NCBI RefSeq assembly: GCF_900445255.1
Contig: NZ_UAPU01000007.1
Coordinates: 381,001-445,000, forward strand
Direction of reading: 5' to 3'
DNA: 64,000 nucleotides
Source of the DNA: Anaerobiospirillum thomasii
GTDB lineage: Bacteria > Pseudomonadota > Gammaproteobacteria > Enterobacterales > Succinivibrionaceae
Position numbers and translations under genes: made by a program. Below the pieces are notes generated by a model. It saw only the letters and a list, made by a program, of their open reading frames with translations. It made no database searches and was not told the origin of the DNA. This document shows, piece by piece, positions 1 through 9,200 of this stretch. Within the stretch, counting starts at the first letter, position 1. Each line of letters begins with the position of its first letter.

Positions 1-911
1 TGCAGCAGAGCTTCCTCAGCTGCCTCTGCATTAATAGCTCCATACATTGCCTTGCAGTCGGCACAGAAAGCCTTTAAATCCTTGTAAGGGACATATTTAC
101 AGGCATTGCGTATAAGGTGCACAATGCATCTTTGTACAACTGTCTGCGGGAATATAGACTTTACTCCGTCTTCAAGACCAGAGACACCGTCCATAGACAG
201 GAAAAGTATGTCCTTAACGCCTCTGCTCTTGATATTGTCAAATATATTCATCCAACATGACTTTGACTCTGTTGGGGATATATAAAGCCCCAAAACCTCT
301 TTATACCCCTCAGCATCTAAGCCTAATATTACATATACGGCATGATTCTCTGTAGAGCCCTTGTCATTCTTCATCTTGACATAGATGCAGTCTACAAAGA
401 CAAAGGTATACAGAGGCTTTAACGGCCTGTTAAGCCACTCATTAACATCCGACAGGATAAGGTCCGTTATAGTGGAGATCTTGTCTTGAGAGAGCTTAAA
501 ACCATAGATTTCCTCAATGGTTGAGCTTATATCCCTCTGACTCATGCCTCTTGCATACATGGCCAGGACCTTTTGCTCTATCTGAGATACGTCTTTTTCC
601 CTTTTTGGGATAATTACTGGCTCAAAGGTTCCTTCACGATCACGTGGAGTGTTGATCTCTGCCTCACCAAATGAGCCTTGAATGGTTTTCTTAGAATAGC
701 CGTTGCGCCTGTTGGTGGTCTCCTTCTCATCAGTGCTGCTCTTGCTATAGCCTAAATGAGCATCAAGCTCAGTATTAAGGATCCTTTCAAAAACAGGTGC
801 AAATGCTTCTTTAATAGCATCTTGAGCACTCTGGGCATCTTTTGGGTTGTAGTGCTCCATTATAAGGTCAGCTATCTTTTCAGCCATTGGGCTATGTTTA
901 ATTCTTGCCAT
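1..911 (-). CDS. IS256-family (mutator-type) transposase, C-terminus cut by window edge
   Basis: An open frame on the minus strand starts at the ATG at 911 and runs off the left edge of the window, so about 303 N-terminal and central residues are visible. The translation starts MARIKHSPMAEKIADL and contains the signature blocks of IS256/mutator transposases: a RRNGYSKK-like block followed by PRDREGTFEP, then FVDCIYVKMK (first catalytic Asp), FLSMDGVSGLEDG (second catalytic Asp) and VVQRCIVHLIRNA. The third acidic residue lies beyond the edge. It catalyses cut-and-paste or copy-out transposition of its own element. The frame shows no lesion in the visible part, so it may be active. Family assignment is confident from motifs. 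Confidence 0.93.
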   Translation of the reverse strand, partial: MARIKHSPMAEKIADLIMEHYNPKDAQSAQDAIKEAFAPVFERILNTELDAHLGYSKSSTDEKETTNRRNGYSKKTIQGSFGEAEINTPRDREGTFEPVIIPKREKDVSQIEQKVLAMYARGMSQRDISSTIEEIYGFKLSQDKISTITDLILSDVNEWLNRPLKPLYTFVFVDCIYVKMKNDKGSTENHAVYVILGLDAEGYKEVLGLYISPTESKSCWMNIFDNIKSRGVKDILFLSMDGVSGLEDGVKSIFPQTVVQRCIVHLIRNACKYVPYKDLKAFCADCKAMYGAINAEAAEEALL

Positions 912-967
912 ATTAAGTAAACTCCGATAATGGTTATATTTTAAATCATCTATCTTCGTTTACACAG
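1..967 (-). mobile_element. IS256-family insertion sequence, one end only
   Basis: The transposase start lies about 55 bp from a terminus that, read on the minus strand, begins CTGTGTAAACGAAGATAG near position 967. This looks like an IS256-family terminal inverted repeat. The partner end is outside the window, so the inverted repeat and the 8-9 bp target duplication typical of the family cannot be confirmed. The neighbouring SUFU-domain gene ends only a few bases further on (stop at 976-978), so the element sits directly against its 3' end. Confidence 0.6.
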
Positions 968-975
968 TTTTTAGT

Positions 976-1983
976 TCACTCTCTTATTGACTGACAGACA
1001 TCCTCTCTGCCATCAACTAATGGACTTAGTACCACATGACGCAGTTTAAACAGATCTAAAAGCTCTTGTGCCTGATGCTTTTGTCTGTAGGCAACTTCCA
1101 TTGGCATAAGCGGTACTACCTGAAAAATATTGACTGTATCACCATTTGCAAGCTCTATAGCCTGAGATTCCTTACTATAATCGCCAAGGGCTGTAAGCAT
1201 GGCACCTGTATAGGCAGTATTTTTGGCAAATGCTTTTTCATTATCAAAAGTAAAGCCAAAGCCTAAAAATCTGTTGCCAGATTTTAAAAGCATGCTTAAT
1301 TTTCTTAAAAGCTCAAAAGGCCAGGTATTGCTCTTATCCCACTTCAATGGCAGAGCAATGGCAAGCTCAATACGAGCATTGCTCTTTTTATCAAAACCAT
1401 CTGGCACATCCATTAAAAAGGCTGACAGACCTTTTGTCATAATCACATGATAATTGTGACTCTCTGTCGGGGCTACATCTATTAGATCAATGCTGTCGCT
1501 GCTACTTAAAACACTGTATGAACCAAAATGTTTTTGTATATGCTCATCTATAAGATTAAGATCATCATCAGATAAAGTCTCAGACAGTCTTGCCTCAAGG
1601 GTTTTACAGATCTTTAGCATATTGCCTATCTGATTAAAAAGAGCACCGTCACTGATGGTGACAAAACGCATAGCCCTTTCAAAACGGATAAGAGCCTCTG
1701 AGACTAAATTTAATTTAAAGAGTGTATAGCCTTTATAAAACAGCCATGACGGGCTGTCCTTACCCTTTTGGGCATAGGTGTCTAAAATATCAGAGGCATT
1801 TAAATAAAGCTTGTAGGCATAAGATGGCTCTGCCCTGTTGGCTTTGTTGATATGGGCTCTTGCAAGCTGCAGTGCGCAGTCAAAGTCAACATTATCAAGT
1901 GTAGCTATAAAATCAATTATACCATCATAATCATCTTTGGCATTTAATGCATCAATTGTGGCGCGTATTTCATTGTCTGTCAT
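976..1983 (-). CDS. Suppressor-of-fused (SUFU) domain protein with N-terminal TPR-like helices
   Basis: 335 residues. The N-terminal ~120 residues are helical and repeat-like (SYAYKLYLNASDILD, LFYKGYTLFKLNLVSEAL), resembling TPR segments. The C-terminal ~180 residues match the bacterial SUFU-domain pattern: a block with VIMTKGLSAFLMDVP, then RIELAIALPLKW and GFGFTFDN. Bacterial SUFU-domain proteins are often found near polymorphic toxin/immunity genes and are thought to act as immunity or binding proteins; no enzymatic activity is established. No signal peptide or membrane segment is seen. The stop codon is about 9 bp from the IS256 terminus, so the natural C-terminus could have been altered by the insertion. 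Domain assignment is fairly secure; function here is inference. Confidence 0.75.
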   Translation of the reverse strand: MTDNEIRATIDALNAKDDYDGIIDFIATLDNVDFDCALQLARAHINKANRAEPSYAYKLYLNASDILDTYAQKGKDSPSWLFYKGYTLFKLNLVSEALIRFERAMRFVTISDGALFNQIGNMLKICKTLEARLSETLSDDDLNLIDEHIQKHFGSYSVLSSSDSIDLIDVAPTESHNYHVIMTKGLSAFLMDVPDGFDKKSNARIELAIALPLKWDKSNTWPFELLRKLSMLLKSGNRFLGFGFTFDNEKAFAKNTAYTGAMLTALGDYSKESQAIELANGDTVNIFQVVPLMPMEVAYRQKHQAQELLDLFKLRHVVLSPLVDGREDVCQSIRE

Positions 1984-2303
1984 AAGTATGTGCCTTTATC
2001 TTGTGTATCAAAGCTTGTGTATCATGTACTCAATACTAAAAAATTCCTGCGCTCAATATACATGTTTTTTACGCCTCTGACATCTTAAATAAACTTTTTT
2101 ATCTCTACAGAGGTAAAAGCTATACAGCAGCTATGGCTCTGTCAAAGCCAGCTCTTTTATCCATGCATACAATTTTTTATAGTCACTTTAAGGAAGATAT
2201 TTGCACCTGCCTTATGCTGTGCTATAAAAGATATAAAACTTTATGAGGGTGCAGCGTTGATCTTTATTGTAAAAAAAGAGGTTTGAGAGTATATGGGGCA
2301 TAT

Positions 2304-2664
2304 ATGACGATCAATCAGTTCACATCAAATCTCAACAAGGCCATGGTTATGCATTTGTGCCTTAGTAAAGAAAATACGCTTTACATAAATTGCTTTGAAA
2401 ATGCTCAAATCTATACTCCTAAGTCTACACGGCTATCAGCTCAGGATAATGACGTACTTGATGTAAAATCAGCCATTGACAATTACAACAACCAAAGGAA
2501 AAAAAGATGCCGACACTATAGATACCATTATAAAAGCTATGGATCTTGAGCCTCTTAAATTAGTTAATTCTGAGTTTTATATAAAAAAGGCTCTAAAACT
2601 CCATCCTTCCGAAAATCTCATTTCTCAAGACAGACTTGCCTCGTTTTTGCTGGCACTAGCATAG
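2304..2664 (+). pseudogene. Broken ORF of unknown function
   Basis: Two overlapping plus-strand frames join into one longer protein if a frameshift is allowed at the A-rich run near 2498-2506. The first frame (from MTINQFTSNLNKAM at 2304) reads to YNNQRKK and then becomes low-complexity basic residues. The other frame continues as DADTIDTIIKAMDLEPLKL and ends at 2664. The last ~120 bp lie inside the 222-bp dispersed repeat that recurs near 27.2 kb. I recognise no family. The combination of frameshift and repeat suggests a decayed accessory gene. Confidence 0.35.
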
Positions 2665-2765
2665 AAAAAAATTGGGGAGTGTTGTTTGAGTGAAGAAAAA
2701 AAATAAAATTCAATCAAACACTGATGCGTATGGGATTTTTCTAAAAACAAAGTGCTAAACGCAGG
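2544..2765 (+). repeat. Dispersed 222-bp repeat, copy 1
   Basis: This stretch, from TCTTGAGCCTCTTAAATTAG to CTAAACGCAGG, recurs in the same orientation at 27179-27399 with roughly 95% identity by eye. It contains an inverted repeat (GTTTGAGTGAA ... TTCAATCAAAC, one mismatch in this copy) separated by an A-rich loop. Both copies end in a GTG codon context (GTGCTAAACGCAGG) that artificially starts downstream ORFs. The two copies abut different flanking DNA on both sides, so they look like mobilised or recombined segments. No transposase is encoded within. Confidence 0.8.
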
Positions 2766-3045
2766 GATGATAGCAATGAGCTTAGCAGATGAACAGCGCT
2801 CATATCATAGTTTTTTTGTAGGAGCATTACAACACTGTAACCTTGCTTGCGTGTCTTATTCTGATAATTTAATCTCTAAGAAACTTAAGCTTACTGTGCG
2901 ACTTTGCAGGCAACCCCTACTTGCTGCGCTATGGTCGCAGCTCAAGACGGGTAATCTTCTTTATGCTCGGTCTTATATTAATTATAGTTACTATCTACAG
3001 TCAGGTACTTTAGCTAAACTTATGCCCTTACAGATACAAGCATAA
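2766..3045 (+). other. Unassigned region, possible gene remnant
   Basis: An open frame of about 93 codons follows repeat copy 1, with an internal start at MIAMSLADEQRSYHSF and later text such as LKTGNLLYARSYINY. It has no recognisable domain, and the apparent start upstream is supplied by the repeat. It ends about 20 bp before the barstar-like gene. It could be a decayed partner of the barstar-like gene, but nothing resembling barnase catalytic residues is visible. Treat as uncertain. Confidence 0.2.
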
Positions 3046-3066
3046 AGCAATAAAAGGATCTTATTT

Positions 3067-3372
3067 ATGCACACAAGAGAGGTGTTTGTCATTGACGGAA
3101 GGCACTTTAATGACATGGCTGGTTTTTATGATGAGGTTGAGAGGGTTTTCACCTGCGGCCTTGACTGGAAGATAGGACGCAGCCTTGATGCCTTCAATGA
3201 TATTCTGCGCGGTGGTTTTGGCCGTCATGAGTATGGCTCCCCTATACATATCAGGTGGCTTTGCTATGAAAAAAGTTTAAGAGAGCTTGGTCAAAACACC
3301 ATGGATATTATTATAGAAATCATTTTGGATACTGACAATTCAGGACACGATTGTACTTTGCAGATGCTCTGA
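3067..3372 (+). CDS. Barstar-family ribonuclease inhibitor (putative immunity protein)
   Basis: 101 residues, about the length of barstar (~90). The pattern VIDGRHFNDMAGFYDEV, then GRSLDAFNDILRGGFG, YGSPIHIRW and ELGQNTMDIIIEII follows the barstar-like family. Barstar proteins neutralise barnase-type secreted RNases by blocking the active site in the cytoplasm. An AGGA about 9 bp upstream of the ATG at 3067 can serve as ribosome binding site. No barnase-like toxin is recognisable next to it, so it appears to be an orphan immunity gene in a region of degraded ORFs. The bacterial SUFU-domain gene nearby would fit a former polymorphic-toxin immunity cluster; that is inference. Confidence 0.75.
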   Translation: MHTREVFVIDGRHFNDMAGFYDEVERVFTCGLDWKIGRSLDAFNDILRGGFGRHEYGSPIHIRWLCYEKSLRELGQNTMDIIIEIILDTDNSGHDCTLQML

Positions 3373-3390
3373 TATAAAGCAAAGAAAAAA

Positions 3391-3419
3391 CCCAGGGCTG
3401 CCTTTATGGCAGCTGTTGT
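3391..3419. terminator. Hairpin between barstar-like gene and ilvH
   Basis: GCTGCC (3397-3402) and GGCAGC (3408-3413) form a perfect 6-bp stem with a 5-nt loop. Read leftward it is followed by CCTGGGTTTTTT, so it could end leftward transcripts escaping the first ilvH terminator. Read rightward the T-run is weak. Confidence 0.5.
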
Positions 3420-3470
3420 CTTTGTGCTGTGTTAAAGGGCTGTTGAGTGTTACATCTCAAGCTTTATTAC

Positions 3471-3495
3471 AAAAAAGGCCGCCTTTGTGGCGACC
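3471..3495 (-). terminator. Rho-independent terminator of the ilvIH unit
   Basis: On the minus strand GGTCGCC, loop ACAAA, GGCGGCC (one G-T pair) is followed directly by TTTTTT, about 25 bp past the ilvH stop. Confidence 0.75.
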
Positions 3496-3519
3496 CTTGG
3501 CAATTGCAAACTAAAATCT

Positions 3520-4026
3520 TTAAGATGGCAGCTGCAGTGAGTGCTCACCACGGGCAATGCCGCACACACCTGATCTTATAGTCTCAATGATCTCAGCTGT
3601 TTCCAAAATAACCTTTAAGAATCTGTCAACATCGGCCGAGGTGCTGACATACTGCAGTATGTACAGATCAGGTGTTACATCGACAATCTCAGCTTTAAAG
3701 ATATCACACAGACTCTTTAGCTCCTCGCGTATGGCTCTTGTTGGTGTATGCACCTTGACAAAAAGCAGCTCGCGCTCTACAGCATCATCACTCTCCTCAA
3801 AGGAGGATACTTTAATAACGTTGATAAGCTTGTGCAGCTGTTTTGTAATCTGCTCAATATGCTCGGCACCGCCATAGGTCAAAATGTTGATGCGTGATAT
3901 GGTCTTATCATCTGTAGGAGCTGCGGTAATGGTTTCTATATTATAGCCACGCTGTGAGAACAGACCTACAATGCGAGATAAAGCACCGGTTTCATTTTCA
4001 GTTAAAATAGATACTAAATGACGCAT
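3520..4026 (-). CDS. ilvH: Acetolactate synthase small (regulatory) subunit
   Basis: 168 residues, close to E. coli IlvH (163). The N-terminal ACT domain is clear: MRHLVSILTENETGALSRI, then GLFSQRGYNIETIT and ISRINILTYGG. The C-terminal half carries the ALS small-subunit domain (VHTPTRAIREELKSL, AEIVDVTPDLYILQ). It binds the large subunit, stimulates it and mediates valine feedback inhibition in branched-chain amino acid synthesis. It lies 4 bp downstream of ilvI on the same strand, so the two are co-transcribed. A terminator follows. Confidence 0.96.
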   Translation of the reverse strand: MRHLVSILTENETGALSRIVGLFSQRGYNIETITAAPTDDKTISRINILTYGGAEHIEQITKQLHKLINVIKVSSFEESDDAVERELLFVKVHTPTRAIREELKSLCDIFKAEIVDVTPDLYILQYVSTSADVDRFLKVILETAEIIETIRSGVCGIARGEHSLQLPS

Positions 4027-4030
4027 TTTT

Positions 4031-5740
4031 CTATTCCTCAGCTAAGAACATATCAGACATACAGCCGTTTTTCTGCTGCATAGGCAGCACTCTGGCATCG
4101 GTATCACAGACAATATCCACAATTACAAGTCTGTCTTTCATGGAAAGTGCACGCTCAATACCCTCATCAAGCTCCTCTGGCTTTTCAATTCTGATGCCCT
4201 CATGGCCATAGGCTCTGGCAAGAGCTATAAAGTCAGGATTGGAGTGCAGATTGGTGGAGCTGATGCGTCCTCTGTAGAACATGCTCTGCCACTGTCTCAC
4301 CATACCTAAAGTATGATTGTCCAGAATGAAAATCTTTACAGGCACGCCATACTCAAGACAGGTTGACAACTCCTGAATATTCATCTGGAATGAGCCGTCA
4401 CCTGTAATCAGACAGACACATTTGTCAGGATTGCCAAACTGTGCGCCACAGGCTGCAGGAAAACCATAACCCATGGTACCAAGACCGCCTGAGGTTAAAA
4501 GCATACGCGGCTCTTTAAAAGGATGATACAGCGCTGTAAACATCTGATGCTGACCTACATCGGTGGCAATGATGGCATCACCTCCTGTAGCTTTGTAAAT
4601 GCTCTGTATAATCTGAGCCGGGTGTATTACATCCTCTTTGGCCTTGAAGTTAAGGCAGTTTCGGCTGCGCCACTTTTCAATCTGTGCCCACCATTCCTTC
4701 ATGGCCTGATTGTCGCAGGTTAACTGCAGCTCGGCTATGGCATCATTAAACTGTCCAAGCACACTGTCAACCTCGCCTACAATAGGCACATCCACGGCTA
4801 CATTTTTGGAAATGGAGGCAGGATCTATATCTACATGTATAATCTTGGCGGCAGGACAGAATTTAGAGACATCATTGGTAACTCTGTCATCAAAACGCAC
4901 GCCGAAGGCTAAAATCAGATCGCTCTTATCCATGGCCTCATTGGCCTCATAGGTGCCATGCATACCAAGCATGCCTAAAAACTGCTTGTCATTGCCAGGA
5001 TAGCCGCCAAGACCCATAAGAGTACAGGTCACAGGCAGATTGAATCTTTTGGCCAGATCTTTAATACGTGATGAGGCATTGCCAAGGATGACACCGCCGC
5101 CTACCATAAGCACAGGACGCTTGGCCTCGCTTAGAAGTTTGACTGCTCTTTTTATCTGACCTTTATGACCTAGCTTGGTTGGATTATAAGAGCGCATCTT
5201 TATCTCAGTCATTGGCGGATATTCAAACTTGACTGATGGTGAAACGCAGTTTTTTGGAATATCGACAACCACAGGACCTGGTCTGCCTGTTGAGGCTAAA
5301 TAAAAGGCCTGACGGATGAATTTTGGTATATCAAGAGCACTCTTGCACAGATATGAGTGTTTGACTATAGGTCTTGTAATACCTACAGTATCAACCTCCT
5401 GAAAAGCATCAGAGCCAATAAGCGGTGCCACCACCTGACCTGTGATGACAACCAGAGGAATTGAATCCATATAGGCTGTGGCAATGGCTGTTACTGTATT
5501 AGTGGCACCAGGACCTGAGGTCACCAGGGCACAGCCTACCTTGCCTGTGGATCTGGCATAGCCGTCAGCCATATGAGCTACACCCTGCTCATGACGGGCC
5601 AGTACGTGATGAATTTTTTCTGACTCAAGGAGTGCATCATAGATATCCAGCACAGCGCCACCTGGATAACCAAACAGTGTATCTACACCCAAATCCTCTA
5701 AAGATCGCACTAACATCTGTGCACCAGACAACATAGTCAT
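4031..5740 (-). CDS. ilvI: Acetolactate synthase large (catalytic) subunit
   Basis: 569 residues, standard length. ThDP-dependent enzyme that condenses two pyruvates to 2-acetolactate, or pyruvate plus 2-oxobutyrate to acetohydroxybutyrate. Visible hallmarks: the catalytic Glu in ARHEQGVAHMADGYAR near residue 50; the FAD-binding middle domain (LLTSGGLGTMGYGFPAA precedes the ThDP motif); and the ThDP/Mg motif GDGSFQMNIQEL through NHTLGMVRQWQ. It starts 19 bp after the stop of the methyltransferase-like gene and is followed 4 bp later by ilvH. The four genes ydiJ-ICMT-ilvI-ilvH may therefore share transcription. No ilv leader peptide or attenuator can be placed in the short gap. Confidence 0.96.
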   Translation of the reverse strand: MTMLSGAQMLVRSLEDLGVDTLFGYPGGAVLDIYDALLESEKIHHVLARHEQGVAHMADGYARSTGKVGCALVTSGPGATNTVTAIATAYMDSIPLVVITGQVVAPLIGSDAFQEVDTVGITRPIVKHSYLCKSALDIPKFIRQAFYLASTGRPGPVVVDIPKNCVSPSVKFEYPPMTEIKMRSYNPTKLGHKGQIKRAVKLLSEAKRPVLMVGGGVILGNASSRIKDLAKRFNLPVTCTLMGLGGYPGNDKQFLGMLGMHGTYEANEAMDKSDLILAFGVRFDDRVTNDVSKFCPAAKIIHVDIDPASISKNVAVDVPIVGEVDSVLGQFNDAIAELQLTCDNQAMKEWWAQIEKWRSRNCLNFKAKEDVIHPAQIIQSIYKATGGDAIIATDVGQHQMFTALYHPFKEPRMLLTSGGLGTMGYGFPAACGAQFGNPDKCVCLITGDGSFQMNIQELSTCLEYGVPVKIFILDNHTLGMVRQWQSMFYRGRISSTNLHSNPDFIALARAYGHEGIRIEKPEELDEGIERALSMKDRLVIVDIVCDTDARVLPMQQKNGCMSDMFLAEE

Positions 5741-5759
5741 GATGAACTCCTAATTTTTT

Positions 5760-6269
5760 CTATTTAAACAATCCTAACCTCGGTATGAACCTTGGTACCT
5801 GTGCTGACCACTGTGCATACTCATCAGGAAAGTCTCTCATCAGTCTCTTTTCATCAAAGAGCACTGCCACACTAAAGGCAAAGATAATCATGCCAAGCGG
5901 TAATACAAGAGAGGCCAAAGAGTTGATAACACAAGCAAGCCCCAGGTAAAACAATATTACACCAAGATGCATGGGATTGCGACACAGGGCATAAGGGCCT
6001 GAGGTGACCAAATGCTTGGTCTCGGTCATGAGTTTGACAGGACCTATAACACCTGCACAGCCTTTACCGACGCGCACCAGCTCAACATTTGACCATACGG
6101 CAAAGAAGGCTCCCAGGGCACACATGACATAACCTACAACAGGCATAAATGTTGTATCTGGCAAAAATGGTGCAGAAAAAAAGTGTTTTAGCACCAACAT
6201 AATGCACGGTCCGACTATAAAAAATGCTGTAGAGCCTACTGCATAAAAGAACAGATCTCTTTTGGTCAT
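5760..6269 (-). CDS. Isoprenylcysteine carboxyl methyltransferase-family membrane protein
   Basis: 169 residues with four to five hydrophobic segments (residues ~8-25, 42-62, 100-120, 125-140). The diagnostic C-terminal block of the ICMT/phospholipid methyltransferase family is present: LVTSGPYALCRNPMHLGVIL followed by a short acidic and basic stretch (FDEKRLMRDFPDEY) and W. In bacteria such proteins are SAM-dependent inner-membrane methyltransferases of mostly unknown substrate; a prenylated protein substrate is unlikely. Its ATG overlaps the ydiJ stop by 4 bp (ATGA), indicating translational coupling, and ilvI follows after 19 bp. Family call is good, substrate unknown. Confidence 0.8.
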   Translation of the reverse strand: MTKRDLFFYAVGSTAFFIVGPCIMLVLKHFFSAPFLPDTTFMPVVGYVMCALGAFFAVWSNVELVRVGKGCAGVIGPVKLMTETKHLVTSGPYALCRNPMHLGVILFYLGLACVINSLASLVLPLGMIIFAFSVAVLFDEKRLMRDFPDEYAQWSAQVPRFIPRLGLFK

Positions 6270-9200
6270 TCAACTTTCTCCACTAAGTCATAAAGGACAT
6301 AAACAGGATGTCTTGCTGCTTTGCCCTCCATCCTTAAAACCTGAGAGCGGCAGGAAAAACCGGTGACAAGACAGGCATCAAAATCACGCTTATCAAGCTC
6401 CTTTTTCCAGCCCTGTTGCCATACAGAATAAGATTCATCCTGATTGTGAGCCATATGTCCATGCATACCTGCCATACCGCAGCATGACACAGGTATTGGC
6501 AGTAAAGTCAGTCCAAAGGCTGACATGGCCTGCTGCCACATAAGAACGGCACGCGGCAGCAGCGCCTGCTCGGTGCAGTGGGCAAAAAGATACCAGGTTT
6601 TGCCAAAGTCCTCAGTAGTGCTCAGTGCCTTTAATCTGTCCTTGTGTCTTGCAATAAAGTCATGCAGAGGACCTTCCTTTAAGCCTGCCTCTAAAAACTC
6701 CTCTGGCAGATAGACGGTAAAATCACCACGGCGTGAGCCTAAAAGCTCCTTGTACTCATCGCGATAACATATAGTCAGAGCAGGATCAAAGCCTACAAGA
6801 GTCATGGAGGCATCAGACAGGCGCTGCAGTCTTGAAGCCTGCTTTGCTGCAAAGTTTATAAAGCCGCGTCTATCACCGCGCACCACGCGCAGCTTGCCGT
6901 TGACATAAGGCTTTAGCATCACCACGCTATAGCCTACCTTCTGTAAAAACAGCGCAAATTCAACAAGACCGTCAACTTCATATGAGGCTGTAAACGGATC
7001 AGTGACAATAACCACATCAGCCTTGCTCTTTAAAGCTCCATCAGTATCAAGAAGTGCAATATTGTGCATCTGACAGGCTCTGTGCAGTGTCACTGAGCTA
7101 AAGAGAGGCAGATCTACAAATTTGAAGATCTTTTTGACAAGATAGGCATTAAGCGAGCTTTTTAGAATTGGATTGAAAAGCTTTGGATAACGTGACATCA
7201 ATGGCAGCAGCACCTCAGCGTGCAGTGCAACTAGATCCATGCTAGGTCTTAGATATCTGTCATAGTACATGGCAAGAAAACGTGAGTTTAAATCTGCTAC
7301 GTTGACATGGGCCGGACACTGTGTCTTGCAGGATTTACAGGCTACACAGGTCTTTATATTTTCATAATAGGCCTTATTAAAGTCATCTTTGCCGCATATT
7401 GTATTGTAGACACGTCTGGCAAAGTGCACAGGATTTGGTGTTCGTGTCAGAGTCTCAAGCTCCATGGCATTAATATTGATACCATTTTTGGCCATAAGAC
7501 GCAGCCACTCGCGCATAAGACCTGCATAGCCTTTTGGCGATCTGACATGATCCTTGGTGTAGCGGTAGCTTGGACACATAAGAGAGCTTTGCTGATAACT
7601 AAAGCACTGACCGTTGCCATTGCAGTTCATGGCATTTTCAAAATTCTCTCGTATCGATATTGGTATCTGACGGTCAAGATCGCCGCGCATTACACTGTCT
7701 AGCGCTACAAGTGAGCCCTCCATGCCAAGAGGTACACAGATCTTGCCTGGATTTAATCTGTTATCCATGTCAAAGACAGCCTTTATCTCTCTTGCCACAG
7801 GATAGAGATCTTTAAAATAGATCTCGCCAAAGCATGATCTGTAGCCTCGTCCATGCTCTCCCCACATCTGACCTTTATACTTGTCAATAAGCTTGACCAC
7901 CTCATTTGAGATGGTTATTAATTTCTGCTTATCCTCTTCTTTTGTCAGATCAAGAGCCGGACGCACATGCATAAGACCCACATCCACATGGCCAAACATG
8001 CCATAATCCACACCCATTGAGTCCAAAAGTGCCCTAAACTCAAGAATATAGTCGGCAAGATGCTCAGGCGGCACCACTGTATCCTCGGTAAAGGCCACAA
8101 GCTTTTCTTTGCTTGCTGCCGAGCCTAGAAGACCTACAGCCTTTTTGCGCATGCCATAAACTGCAGCTATGCCTGCAGCGCTGTCTGTAATCTGCGCGCC
8201 TATAATACCGCCACGCTCTTTGCCCTCTTTTTGAGTCTGCTTTAATATATCCTCATAAAGACTCTGCATCTTGCTCTGCTCGGCCTTGGCATCGGCACCT
8301 GCAAACTCAACAATATTCACACCCTGAATATCAAAGCCCTCAACCTCCTGAATATACTCACGCACTGAATACCAGACAGGATCTTTTTTGGCCAGGTTTA
8401 AAACCTTTGAGTCAACAGTTTCAACTGACAGCGCTCCGGCTCTGATAAGAGGCATGGCATGACGCAAAGCCGAGTCAAAGCTGTCATATTTAATTACCAA
8501 AAGAGCTCTGAACTCAGGCATTGGAGTCAGATCAAGAGTAATGGATGTAACTACACCTAAGGTACCTTCGGCACCGCATATAAGACGGGCAAGATTTAAA
8601 GTATCAGTAGATGCATCATAGGCATGATCAAGATCATAACCTGTCATAAAGCGGTTTAACTTTGGAAAAACCTCTTTTACTCTTGCATTGTTGTCTTTTA
8701 AAATTCTGTAACACTTTCTGTAGATATCGCCTACAAAACCCTCACGGGACAGACAGGATTTGAGCTCGTCTCCGCTTACCTCTTTAAAGGTCTCTAAAGA
8801 GCCGTCTGCCAATACCATGCTGACACTTTTGACATGATTTGAGGTTCTGCCATAGACATTAGAGCCCTGACCTGCAGCATCATTGCTTATCATACCGCCT
8901 ATAGTGGCGCGGTTTGATGTTGAAAGCTCAGGTGAGAAAAACAGCCTGTGCTCACGCAGCAGATCGTTTAGCTCATCCTTGATGACACCACTCTCCACTG
9001 TAACCTCACGCAACTGCGGGTTTAACTCGCTTACACCCTTCATGTAGCGTGAACAGTCAATCATAATACCGTGGGTCAGTGACTGACCATTAGTGCCGGT
9101 ACCGCCGCCGCGTGGAGCAAAAACAATAGATTTATAACACTTCTTTGAGGCAAGTGACAAAGCAGTCTGTATATCACTTGCTGTTTTTGGAAAAATTACA

